Shown in pieces: positions 18,121 through 26,018 of a stretch of DNA of 64,000 bases. This DNA comes from Azospirillum cavernae (lineage in GTDB: Bacteria; Pseudomonadota; Alphaproteobacteria; Azospirillales; Azospirillaceae). Position 1 is the first letter of the stretch. The number at the start of each line of letters is the position of its first letter. The notes beneath the pieces are model-generated. The model was not told where the DNA came from and did not search any database. It saw nothing but the letters and a program-made list of their open reading frames with translations. The position numbers and the translations under genes are program-made. The DNA lies in assembly GCF_003590795.1 (NCBI RefSeq), contig NZ_QYUL01000006.1:62001-126000 (forward strand). The letters run 5' to 3'.

Positions 18121-19101
18121 TCAGGGGGCCGCGTAAATCTGGTTCACGAAGGGATCATGCCCGCACTCCGCCCGGCTGAGAATGGGCTGTCGGGGGCCGT
18201 GCGGCGTGCGGTTGACGTTGTATTGCGCCGACAGCAGCAGACGGCGGCCCCGGCGCGGCAAGGCCCCCTTGTGGACGCCGTAGGTGTCGCCCAAAAACCA
18301 ACTTCCCGCCGGGCCGGTCATCGCCACCGTGTCGTGTGCGCCGAAGGCGGCCTCGACCTCGGCGTCGGTCAGGGCGCGGCCGGTGGAGAGTTGGCGGCTG
18401 CGGTGGCTGCCCTTGACGAAGACATGTGGGCCGCTCTCCTCCCCCACATCGGTCAAATAGAAGAAAATCTTGAAGCCGCGCAGGCTGTCGAGGTCGCGGT
18501 GGTGGCGCTGGGTTCCCTTGGCGGCTTCGCGCGCGCCAAAGGTCTCGCCGCCGTAGGACCACCAGCAGCCGATGTTGTCGAGCAGCGGCTTGCAGCCCAG
18601 ATACAGCTCCGCCGTTTCCAGAACGCGCGGGTCGTTGAACAGGTCCATCACACGGGGCGCCCGCAGGATCTGCTCGATGCTGTGATAGCCCATGTTGGAG
18701 TCCGGGCTGGGCGGCGAGTCGGGCCGGAACCAGCCCAGATGCGGGCGGAACGAGTCGATGCAGGGGGTTTCCTCGAAATACCCGCGCAGATCGGCGACGA
18801 TTCCGGGGTCGATGGGCGGCAGGAGCGGGGTGATGCCGTCGCGCTCCAGCGTTCGGCGCCAGTCGCGAGCGGTCAGGGAGGGGTGAAAATCCGGCGTGCG
18901 GGGCCGTCCCCAGGCGATCATCGCGGCCATTCGGTCGCGCAGGTCGGGGTCGGTGACGATGGGCAGGATGTCGTAAATGGCGTAACGCCCGTCTTGCCGG
19001 ATCTTGCGCAGATACTGACCGGGGGAGGCGATGCGGGTCCGCGCCTTGGCCCGGAAGGCGTCCAGCAGGCTGATGGGGGACAGTGCGGTCAGGACGGTCA
19101 T
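18121..19101 (-). CDS. phytanoyl-CoA dioxygenase (PhyH) family protein
   Basis: This is a putative Fe(II)/2-oxoglutarate oxygenase of about 326 aa. The iron-binding HxD lies in QRHHRDLDSLRGFKIFFY, followed by the PhyH block LTDVGEESGPHVFVKGSHRS. A distal His sits in GDTYGVHKGALPRRGRRLL. Similar enzymes hydroxylate lipids or small natural products. It is paralogous in its core to the PhyH half of the gene at 38.9 kb (LTDVDETSGPHVYIKGTHR). The ATG at 19101 is preferred to 19185. It is divergent from the BNR-repeat gene with a 133-bp intergenic space. Confidence 0.82.
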   Translation of the reverse strand: MTVLTALSPISLLDAFRAKARTRIASPGQYLRKIRQDGRYAIYDILPIVTDPDLRDRMAAMIAWGRPRTPDFHPSLTARDWRRTLERDGITPLLPPIDPGIVADLRGYFEETPCIDSFRPHLGWFRPDSPPSPDSNMGYHSIEQILRAPRVMDLFNDPRVLETAELYLGCKPLLDNIGCWWSYGGETFGAREAAKGTQRHHRDLDSLRGFKIFFYLTDVGEESGPHVFVKGSHRSRQLSTGRALTDAEVEAAFGAHDTVAMTGPAGSWFLGDTYGVHKGALPRRGRRLLLSAQYNVNRTPHGPRQPILSRAECGHDPFVNQIYAAP

Positions 19102-19234
19102 GGTGGAAACACCCGCAAAAGGCGACAAGGACGCCGTGAAACTCTTTCCGATCCCGCAGGTCTTTTCAAGGCGCGGAACGAGCAACCGCTGGCTATGCTG
19201 GCTGGGGCATGACGTCGCGGGGGAGGTTGGACGG

Positions 19235-20359
19235 GTGACGGATCGGATCGAGCATCGGGTTCTGTATCGGGACGCGCGATTCTACGCCTCCTTCCCGTCG
19301 GTGGCGACGCGGGCGGACGGAAGCAGCCTGCTCGCCTTCCGGCGGGCGCGCGATCATCGTTGGCTGTTGGGGAGCGGCGTCGACCATGTCGATCATCTCG
19401 ATTCCCGGTCGCAAACCGTCCTTCTGACTCTGGACCATGACGGAATGCCGGTGGGCGAGCCGGTCGGGTTGCCGCCCGATCCGCAGGCCGCCGACCAGGA
19501 CGCCAGCCTGCTGGTTTTGCGCGACGGGCGCATCCTGCTGGCCGGTTTCTGCTGGTACCCGGTTCCGGCGGCGGTTGGCGTGGCCCTGGGCGCGGCGGGA
19601 ATCGGTTTGACCAGCAGCCCGCAAAAGACCGGCGACCTTTACCTCTTCTGGGGCGGCTACACCCGCCACAGCGACGACGGCGGGCGAAGCTGGTCGCCGC
19701 ACGCCTTTCTGCCCGCTTTGCCCGATCATCCCGACATCCTGCCCGGCCAGCGGCCCTTCCATGGCGGCGCCGTGCGCGGGCGCGCGGTGGAGACGGCGGA
19801 TGGAACCATCCTGCTGACCGGCTACACCCATCACCCGACCGGGGGCGCTTACGCCAGCCATCTGTTCGCCTCGACCGACCGGGGGGAGAGTTGGGAGCGC
19901 CGCGCGGTCATCGCCCATGATCCAGAGGGCAAGGCGGGTTTTTGCGAGACGGCGTTGTATCTGGACGGGCGCGGCGTGTTGACCGCCTTCCACCGCACCA
20001 CCGGGCTGGACGACCATCTGGCGACCTCGCGCTCCGACGATCAGGGCCACAGTTGGCAGCCGTGGCGGCGGCACGCGGTGATCGGTCATCCCTATGACCC
20101 TTGCCCGTTGCCCGATGGGCGGTTGCTGCTGTGCGGCGGCTACCGCCACAAGCCCTACGGCCTGCGCGCCCGCGTCTATGACCCGCTGACCCAATCCCCC
20201 GACGACGCGCCGGAGATCCTTTTGCGCGACGACGGGCCATCGCCGGATCTGGGCTATCCCTGGGCGACGGTCCTGCCCGATGGGCGGGCGCTGGTCTGCG
20301 CCTACATCGCCAACGCCGACGGACGGCGCGGGATCGAGGCGAGCCTGTTTCGAGCGTGA
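19235..20359 (+). CDS. BNR/Asp-box repeat sialidase-like protein
   Basis: This 374-aa protein is a predicted six-bladed beta-propeller of the exo-sialidase superfamily. Three Asp boxes (SxDxGxxW) are visible: SDDGGRSWSPH, STDRGESWERR and SDDQGHSWQPW. An N-terminal FYASFPSVATRADGSSLLAF could hold the first arginine-bearing blade. The GTG at 19235 is chosen because GGGAGG sits 8 nt upstream. The open frame begins earlier (19031), but that part overlaps the divergent PhyH gene. No signal peptide is seen, so it may act in the cytoplasm. Whether it cleaves a nonulosonic acid made elsewhere in the window is speculative. Confidence 0.75.
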   Translation: MTDRIEHRVLYRDARFYASFPSVATRADGSSLLAFRRARDHRWLLGSGVDHVDHLDSRSQTVLLTLDHDGMPVGEPVGLPPDPQAADQDASLLVLRDGRILLAGFCWYPVPAAVGVALGAAGIGLTSSPQKTGDLYLFWGGYTRHSDDGGRSWSPHAFLPALPDHPDILPGQRPFHGGAVRGRAVETADGTILLTGYTHHPTGGAYASHLFASTDRGESWERRAVIAHDPEGKAGFCETALYLDGRGVLTAFHRTTGLDDHLATSRSDDQGHSWQPWRRHAVIGHPYDPCPLPDGRLLLCGGYRHKPYGLRARVYDPLTQSPDDAPEILLRDDGPSPDLGYPWATVLPDGRALVCAYIANADGRRGIEASLFRA

Positions 20360-20440
20360 GGGATGAAGCGTCACGCGGTCGCAGGCGCGGCGCCCGGTCG
20401 GCCCTGGACCCGGCGGCGGCGCGCCGTTACCCTGCCGGTC

Positions 20441-21577
20441 ATGCACACGCCCCCCAGCGCGCCGGGCTTCGCGCCGGCCAAGGCCGTTCCGGGCATTCCC
20501 CCGGCGGCCTACCATGATCCGGCGGTCTTCGCCGTCGAGGAGGAGCGGATTTTCCGCCGCTGCTGGGTGTTCGCCGGATTCACCGACGATCTCGCCAAAT
20601 CCGGCGATTGGCTGACCCGGCGGATCGGCGGGTTGGACGTGGTGGTTCGGAATTTTGATGGCGAGCTGCGCGCCTTCCGCAACGTCTGCGCCCACCGATT
20701 CGCCATCATCAAGCGGGAGCCGCGCGGCAACGGGCTGCTGCGCTGTGGCTATCATGGCTGGACTTACGACCGCGACGGCGTGCCCTACGGCATTCCCGGC
20801 AACGACGCCTTTTTCGGTTTGGACAAGGCGGGGCGCTGCAAACGCGCCCTGACCCCGGTGGCGGTCGCGGCCTGTGGGCGTTTCCTGTTCCTGCGGATCG
20901 CGGCGGAGGGGCCGACGCTGGAGGATTGGCTGGGGCCGTATGGCGAGGTTCTGCGCCACGCGTCGGACATCTTCGTCCGCTCCTTCGACGAACAGGAGAT
21001 GGTGTGGAACGCCAACTGGAAGATGGGCGTTGAAAGCGTGCTGGAGGTCTACCATGCCGACACCGTCCATCCGACCACCTTCCGCAAGCTGGTCAAGGGC
21101 GACTGGCGGTGCGACCATGCGGGCGCCCATTCACGCGGCGTCACCAGCGTGTCGGACCAAAGCGCCCGCTGGTGGGATGGGGTGGCCAAGCGGCTGGACT
21201 TCCGCCCCAGCGAGCGTTTGCGGGATTACGACCACCTGCATATTTTCCCCAATCTGGAGATTGGATTCACCCGTGGTCTGGTGATGAGCGTGCAGAGCTA
21301 TGACCCGCTCGACCCCGCGCGCTGCGCGCTGCGCCTGCGGCTGTTTCTGGCCGATCCGGGTGGTCTGGACGGGGGCGGCAAGGGCGGCTCTGCGGCGCGC
21401 CGGGTGATCGAGGACACCGCTCGGGACCTGAACGTCGCCCTGCTGCGCGAGGATCAGGAAGAATCCGAACAGGCCTTTCGAGGCGTGAGGCAAACCGACG
21501 CCCCCGCCCTGCTCGGCCTGAACGAGGAGCGCATCCAACAGTTTCACGCGGTGTGGCGGGACGCGGTGGGGCGCTGA
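20441..21577 (+). CDS. complete Rieske non-heme iron oxygenase, alpha-subunit type
   Basis: The protein carries both modules of a Rieske oxygenase. The [2Fe-2S] site CxH...CxxH is at Cys83/His85 (NVCAHRF) and Cys102/His105 (RCGYHGW), counted from the ATG at 20441. The mononuclear iron site lies in LEVYHADTVHP (Glu202, His205, His210), with Glu in place of the usual first Asp of DxxHx4H. The 378-aa length is normal. A start at 20363 is also possible and adds 26 basic residues. It starts soon after the BNR gene and converges on the GNAT of the split-Rieske operon. The substrate is unknown; the context suggests a glycan or acyl modification. Confidence 0.85.
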   Translation: MHTPPSAPGFAPAKAVPGIPPAAYHDPAVFAVEEERIFRRCWVFAGFTDDLAKSGDWLTRRIGGLDVVVRNFDGELRAFRNVCAHRFAIIKREPRGNGLLRCGYHGWTYDRDGVPYGIPGNDAFFGLDKAGRCKRALTPVAVAACGRFLFLRIAAEGPTLEDWLGPYGEVLRHASDIFVRSFDEQEMVWNANWKMGVESVLEVYHADTVHPTTFRKLVKGDWRCDHAGAHSRGVTSVSDQSARWWDGVAKRLDFRPSERLRDYDHLHIFPNLEIGFTRGLVMSVQSYDPLDPARCALRLRLFLADPGGLDGGGKGGSAARRVIEDTARDLNVALLREDQEESEQAFRGVRQTDAPALLGLNEERIQQFHAVWRDAVGR

Positions 21578-21596
21578 TCGGTCGCGATCCTGTGGA

Positions 21597-22160
21597 TCAG
21601 CGCCACTCCCGCCCGTCCATGTCGGTGTAGACGCCGAAGCGGTTGCGGGTGGCGCGCCAATCGTCGGCCAGCATTTCGAAGACGTGCAGGTCGATTTCGC
21701 GGCCGTCCTTCACCACCTGTCGGGCGAGCACGCCGACCGGGCGGTAGCCGATCATCGGTTGGCCTTTCAGCAGGCGCGGGCTGTTGGTCCCCAGAATGTG
21801 GTTGACCACCTTGCGCAGCCCCAGCGTGAAGAAGACATGGTTCAGCATGTAGGCGAAGTTCAGCGGCGCCGCCCCGACCCGTCCGGCTTTTTCGCCCATC
21901 AGCACGCCGATGGTGGCGATCTTCCAGGCCGGTTCGGTGATGGTGATGGACACATGGCCGGACGGCGTTCCATCCACGCAGAGGACGCGGTGAACATAGT
22001 CCGTCCGCTCGGCGCAGCGGCGCAGCCACGCCTTTTGCCGCTCGACGTCATACGGCACCTCCGACAGCATTTGATCGGCGATGTCGGGCCGGGTGCGCCA
22101 GTCGAGCAGGATCTGGGCGTGCTCTTCGGTCGGCGGGATGAAGGTGAGGACGCCGTTCAC
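21597..22160 (-). CDS. GNAT-family N-acetyltransferase, PseH-like
   Basis: The protein is 187 aa, beginning VNGVLTFIPPTEEHAQILLD. A GTG start at 22160 overlaps the stop of the upstream Rieske-type gene (GTGA). The acetyl-CoA binding part is suggested by IGVLMGEKAGRVGAAPLNFA and GLRKVVNHILGTNSPRLLKG. The layout (TEEHAQILLDWR..., then a conserved His/Asn-rich middle) is like GNATs that acylate amino sugars in pseudaminic or legionaminic acid pathways. A longer open frame reaches 22643, but its N-terminal 160 residues are antisense shadow of the neighbouring oxygenase. It is the last gene of a four-gene leftward operon. Confidence 0.72.
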   Translation of the reverse strand: MNGVLTFIPPTEEHAQILLDWRTRPDIADQMLSEVPYDVERQKAWLRRCAERTDYVHRVLCVDGTPSGHVSITITEPAWKIATIGVLMGEKAGRVGAAPLNFAYMLNHVFFTLGLRKVVNHILGTNSPRLLKGQPMIGYRPVGVLARQVVKDGREIDLHVFEMLADDWRATRNRFGVYTDMDGREWR

Positions 22161-23140
22161 GCCGCCGCTCCGGCGAGCTGGGCCAGCATCGCGGCGTGGA
22201 AGTCCAGGATGCGGCGTTCGCGGCGGCCATAGACGCCGTTGCCCAGGATGGCCGGACGGCCCTGCTGCACCGCTTCGCACACCGGGCGATCCTCGTCGAT
22301 CACGCCAATGGCCGACGTCACCAGATAGGCGGCGGTGGAGCGGTGAAAGGCGCGCTCGCGCGGGCTGTCCAATCGGGTCGTCGGCAGGAACAATTGCCAC
22401 CGCAGGACCGAGGAATCGGGGGCGACCGGATCGACCCGGTGCGGGATGACCACCGCCCCGTAAAAGCTCGCCAGATAGAAATTCGGGAAGATGAAGATGT
22501 GGCGGTAGAACGGCTCGTCGGCGAATTTGGCCAGCCGCAGCTTGGCGTCCAGCTTCGCCCACCAGCCCGCCGTGCCGTCGGCCAGAACCCAGCGGGAATC
22601 GCTGTTCGCCCCATGCCGCTCCGTCGCCAGATGGGTTTGCCAATCGGGATGCACCGCCGGGTGGATGGTGTCGGGGTGAACGGTGGAGCCGTGGAAGTCA
22701 TCCATGGTGTTTTCGACCAACGCCTTCCAGTTGGCTTGGAAGGGGATGCCGACCGGCGGTTCCGGGTTCACGCAATTGACCGACATGGCGGCCAGCCGCT
22801 CGGCGTAGGGGTGGAGATGCTCGGCCAGGGTGGGCGCCAGGTGTGAGTCCGCGCCCTCCGGGGCCACGCGGGCGAAGACCAGGGCGCCGCAGCGGTCGAC
22901 CTCCAGCGGGCGGACGCGCGCGCCGTCGTGGCGCTCGCCGCTCAGCCGTCCGTCGGCGTCGCGGCGGACGGCGAAGCGCAGCCCGGCCATCTCGGCGGAC
23001 AGCGCGCCGCTGGCGTCGAACACCCCCATGTAGAGCCAGCAGCGGCCAAAGACCCGCTCGCGCTCCTGCGCGAACGCCTCCTCCGTCCAGAAATGATGGT
23101 GCGGCAGGAAGGCGCCGGTTTCCGGGAAAAGCGCGGTCAT
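22157..23140 (-). CDS. Rieske-oxygenase catalytic domain lacking the Rieske [2Fe-2S] module
   Basis: This 327-aa protein starts like a Rieske oxygenase (EERVFGRCWLYMGVF would be the family form; here ERERVFGRCWLYMGVFDAS). The segment that should contain CxH and CxxH is replaced by a direct join, DADGRLSGERHDGARVRPLE to VDRCGALVFARV. The mononuclear iron site is intact in NTMDDFHGSTVHPDTIH (Asp147, His150, His155). It therefore has a catalytic iron but no electron-delivering cluster of its own. The next gene upstream encodes a Rieske domain without this iron site and overlaps it by ATGA, suggesting that the two polypeptides form one split enzyme. Confidence 0.8.
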   Translation of the reverse strand: MTALFPETGAFLPHHHFWTEEAFAQERERVFGRCWLYMGVFDASGALSAEMAGLRFAVRRDADGRLSGERHDGARVRPLEVDRCGALVFARVAPEGADSHLAPTLAEHLHPYAERLAAMSVNCVNPEPPVGIPFQANWKALVENTMDDFHGSTVHPDTIHPAVHPDWQTHLATERHGANSDSRWVLADGTAGWWAKLDAKLRLAKFADEPFYRHIFIFPNFYLASFYGAVVIPHRVDPVAPDSSVLRWQLFLPTTRLDSPRERAFHRSTAAYLVTSAIGVIDEDRPVCEAVQQGRPAILGNGVYGRRERRILDFHAAMLAQLAGAAA

Positions 23141-23763
23141 GCGGGCGTCTCCGCGTCAGCGTGGGCGGGATGGAAGGTCCAGGCGCGGGCGAAGCGGTCG
23201 GCGGCGCCGGGCGGCGGCAGGGCCTCCAGCCGCAGGGCCGCAGCCGCGACGACCGCGCGCAGGTTGGCGGTCTCGATCCGCTCCCCCGCCGGATCCAGGT
23301 CGATCAGCTCGCCGCGTCGGGTGAAGCGGTTCGACAGCGCGGCCAACCGGGCGAAGACGTCCGCGCCCATCTGCGCCTCCAGCCCTGGCCCTTCGACCGC
23401 CACCCGGATGAAGACCAAGCGTCCGCACATCGCCAACGAGGCGGGGTTCAGCGCCAACCGCCGCCGCCCTTCCGCGTCGAGCTGGAAGTCGGTCGGGTTG
23501 AAGGGCAACCCCACCGGCACGCCCGCCGCGTCAAAACTCCAACCATGATAGGGGCAGCGCAACGGGCCGCAGCCGCTCGCCGCGTCGTGGATCACCGCGA
23601 ATCGGTGGGTGCAGACGTTGCGGAAGGCGACCACCTCCCCCTTGATGTTCTGCGCCACCAGCGGGATCGCGCCGACCCGCGTCGTGACGAAGGCGTTCGG
23701 GTTGGCCAGATCGTCGGCGGCGCAGAGGAAGAACCAGCGGGTGTCGGGCGTGTCCTCGGCCAT
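23137..23763 (-). CDS. Rieske [2Fe-2S] domain protein lacking the catalytic iron domain
   Basis: This 208-aa protein has a full Rieske cluster site: Cys51/His53 in NVCTHRFAVIHD and Cys70/His73 in LRCPYHGWSF. It begins like an oxygenase alpha subunit (RWFFLCAADDLANPNAFVT). After LAMCGRLVFIRV the sequence becomes a short alanine-, arginine- and proline-rich tail with no DxxHx4H iron site. It is too long for a simple ferredoxin component (about 100 aa) and too short for an alpha subunit (about 350-450 aa). It overlaps the catalytic-only gene downstream by ATGA. It probably supplies electrons to that partner (inference). Confidence 0.8.
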   Translation of the reverse strand: MAEDTPDTRWFFLCAADDLANPNAFVTTRVGAIPLVAQNIKGEVVAFRNVCTHRFAVIHDAASGCGPLRCPYHGWSFDAAGVPVGLPFNPTDFQLDAEGRRRLALNPASLAMCGRLVFIRVAVEGPGLEAQMGADVFARLAALSNRFTRRGELIDLDPAGERIETANLRAVVAAAALRLEALPPPGAADRFARAWTFHPAHADAETPA

Positions 23764-23793
23764 GGGGAAAGCTCTCGTTCGGGGGATCGGGCG

Positions 23794-24558
23794 TCAGGCG
23801 GTGCGCCCGCCATCCACGGTGACGATGGATCCCGTCATCCAGCGGCTGGTGTCGGCGAGCAGATAGGCCAGCATGTGGGCGATGTCGTCGGGATGGCCGA
23901 AGCCCAGCGGCTGGAGCTTGCGCAGATGCTCATACTGCTCCGCCGTCAGCTTCTGCTTGCCGCGTTCGATCAACTCGGTTTCGACGATGGAGGGGACGAC
24001 GCAATTCACCCGGATGCCGTCGCTCAGCAACTCCACCGCCAGCCCCTTGGTGGCGGCGATGACGCCGCCCTTGCTGGCGGCGTAGACGACGTTGCCGGGC
24101 GAGGCCGCCGTCGCGGCGGTCGAGGAGATCAGCGCCATCGCCGCCCGCTCGGCGTGGCAGCCCTTTTGCCGCAGCCCGCGCGCGAGCGCCAGAGCGCTGC
24201 CCAGATTGGCCCGCATCACCGAGTCGAAGAAATCGGCGGAGAAGATGCGGATTGGGCGCAGCGTCTGAATCCCGGCGCAATGGGCGATGCCGTCCAGCGG
24301 TCCGTGATCGGCGGCCAGTTGCTTCACCCACCCCGGCACCGCCTCCAGCTCCGACAGGTCAAAGGCGGCGACGGCGTGCCCGTCGCCTTCCAACTGGGCG
24401 GCGGTGTCGTTCAGCCGGTCGACGTCGCGCCCGTTCAGGATCACGCGCGCGCCCAGCCGTGACAGCATCACCGCCGTCGCCCGCCCGATTCCAGCCGACG
24501 CGCCCGTGACCAGCATGCGGCGGCCAGACAGATCCATGGGGTTGTAAAGGGCGGTCAT
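23794..24558 (-). CDS. short-chain dehydrogenase/reductase
   Basis: This is a classical SDR of 254 aa. The cofactor motif TGASAGIG is at residues 18-25. NCAG-like HCAG follows, the catalytic Ser lies in LISSTAA, and Tyr/Lys in NVVYAASKGG. The C-terminus ends TGSIVTVDGGRTA, as in FabG-type reductases. The ATG at 24558 is preferred; a longer frame from 24597 adds 13 residues. It is first of a leftward operon (SDR, Rieske-only, catalytic-only, GNAT) and lies 171 bp from the divergent KAS III gene. A role as 3-ketoacyl reductase acting on the KAS III product is plausible but unproven. Confidence 0.85.
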   Translation of the reverse strand: MTALYNPMDLSGRRMLVTGASAGIGRATAVMLSRLGARVILNGRDVDRLNDTAAQLEGDGHAVAAFDLSELEAVPGWVKQLAADHGPLDGIAHCAGIQTLRPIRIFSADFFDSVMRANLGSALALARGLRQKGCHAERAAMALISSTAATAASPGNVVYAASKGGVIAATKGLAVELLSDGIRVNCVVPSIVETELIERGKQKLTAEQYEHLRKLQPLGFGHPDDIAHMLAYLLADTSRWMTGSIVTVDGGRTA

Positions 24559-24729
24559 GGGGCGCGGCGTCCATCTTGTGGGGGGATGGCCGACCATAGC
24601 ACAGCCCCCTGTTCCGCCACGGTTATAGACCGCGCGAAATTTGCCTGTCGTTAGGGCATTTTGCCGTAGGCTGGCGGGAGGCGCGGGTCAAAGCGTCGCC
24701 GGACGAGCAACAGGCAAGGACAGGACATC

Positions 24730-25824
24730 ATGAAAGCGGTCGTCGAAGGGGTGCGGATCGCGGGTTTGCGGGCGGTGGTGCCGTCGCAGCGCCATTCCTT
24801 CGTCGAGGATCCCGGCATCTTCACACCCGAAGAGGTTCGGAAGCTGGCCGCCACCATCGGCGTCCACGAACGCCGCGTCTTGGCCCCGCCCTATTGCGCG
24901 TCGGACCTGTGCGTCGCGGCGGCGGAAGGGCTGATGGCGCAACTCGATTGGGATCCGGCCAGCGTCGAGGTGCTGATCTTCGTGTCCCAGGACGCCGATT
25001 ACGTGCTGCCCGCCACCGCCTGCATCATGCAAAAGCGGCTGGGCCTGCCGACGAGCACGGCGGCCTTCGACGTGCCGTTGGGCTGCTCGGGCTATGTCTA
25101 TGGGCTGTGGATCGCGTCCCGCCTGCTGGGCGGTTCGACCGCACGGCGCGCCCTGGTGCTGTGCGGCGACAACGCCACCCGCCATTTGCACCCGGAAGAC
25201 CGGGCGACCCTGCCGCTGTTCGGCGACGCCGGGTCGGCCACCGCGCTGGAGGTTGATCCCGAGGCCACGCCCATTTCTGTGGTGATCGGCACCGACGGGG
25301 CGGGCGCGCCGCACATCTTCGTCAAGGCGGGCGGCAAGCGCCATTGCCTGATCCCGCCAGTGGCGTCGGCCAACCGCGCCATTGACCCGGACGCGGCGGC
25401 GGCGCTGGAGCGCGATTCGCGCCTGGCCCTGAACGGGGCGGAGGTTTTCTCCTTCACCCTGCGCGCCGTGCCGCCGCTGCTGCGCGAGACGATGGAGCAT
25501 GCTGGAACCGACATCGACGGCATCGACCGCTTCGTGTTGCACCAGGCTAATGCTTTCATGCTGGAGCATCTGCGCAAAAAGGTGAAGGCGCCAACAGACA
25601 AGTTCGTTATCGACATGCAGGGGTTTGGCAACACCAGCTCCGCGTCTATCCCGTTGGCGATTTGCCACAGCTTGGGCAGAGAGTTGGCGGAGCGGAGGGT
25701 TAAGACACTGATGGCAGGTTTTGGCGTTGGTTGGTCCTGGGGCGGCATGGTGGCGAATCTTGGGCCGATGCCAGAACCCCAGGTGGTAAATCTGCCGGAT
25801 GACTATCCGGTTTTGGTGGTATGA
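24730..25824 (+). CDS. 3-oxoacyl-ACP synthase III (KAS III)-like enzyme
   Basis: This 364-aa thiolase-fold enzyme has the full KAS III triad: Cys119 in VPLGCSGYVYG, His271 in FVLHQANAFM and Asn301 in GFGNTSSASIP. KAS III enzymes condense an acyl-CoA with malonyl-ACP. Relatives outside fatty acid synthesis make short acyl groups such as acetoacetyl for sugar decoration. It diverges from an SDR and a GNAT that could reduce and transfer such an acyl group (inference). A decayed duplicate lies at 36.3-37.4 kb. The start ATG is supported by AAGGACAGGAC just upstream and by conservation in the duplicate. Confidence 0.88.
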   Translation: MKAVVEGVRIAGLRAVVPSQRHSFVEDPGIFTPEEVRKLAATIGVHERRVLAPPYCASDLCVAAAEGLMAQLDWDPASVEVLIFVSQDADYVLPATACIMQKRLGLPTSTAAFDVPLGCSGYVYGLWIASRLLGGSTARRALVLCGDNATRHLHPEDRATLPLFGDAGSATALEVDPEATPISVVIGTDGAGAPHIFVKAGGKRHCLIPPVASANRAIDPDAAAALERDSRLALNGAEVFSFTLRAVPPLLRETMEHAGTDIDGIDRFVLHQANAFMLEHLRKKVKAPTDKFVIDMQGFGNTSSASIPLAICHSLGRELAERRVKTLMAGFGVGWSWGGMVANLGPMPEPQVVNLPDDYPVLVV

Positions 25825-25950
25825 GGTTAGCGGTGATTCACGCTGGCCGCTGGAGCCGGGTCGGCCTGTGATCTACCGGAACCAGCCCGTCGCCGTTTCG
25901 GTTGGTGTCTCACATTCGTTTGCAGGGAAGCTGCTTTGAGCCTTGGAGTT

Positions 25951-25964
25951 TGGAGTCTTGTCGC
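25951..25964 (-). repeat. iteron copy downstream of repA
   Basis: This is a perfect copy of the 14-bp element GCGACAAGACTCCA (here in reverse complement). It lies about 55 bp past the repA stop, in the 194-bp gap between KAS III and repA. All other copies are upstream of repA, so the initiator gene is bracketed by iterons. Confidence 0.7.
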
Positions 25965-26018
25965 ACTGACCCTAGGCTGCAAAACATTAAAATTGGAAGA
26001 TGCCGATTGAAATCGGAT

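Noticed and set aside
21597-22643. 348-aa version of the GNAT protein
   Set aside because: The first 160 residues are out of frame over the catalytic-only oxygenase. The GTG at 22160 gives a normal GNAT.
22843-24462. 539-aa plus-strand frame over the split Rieske genes and SDR
   Set aside because: Arginine- and proline-rich antisense shadow. The minus-strand genes have intact metal-binding motifs and operon overlaps.
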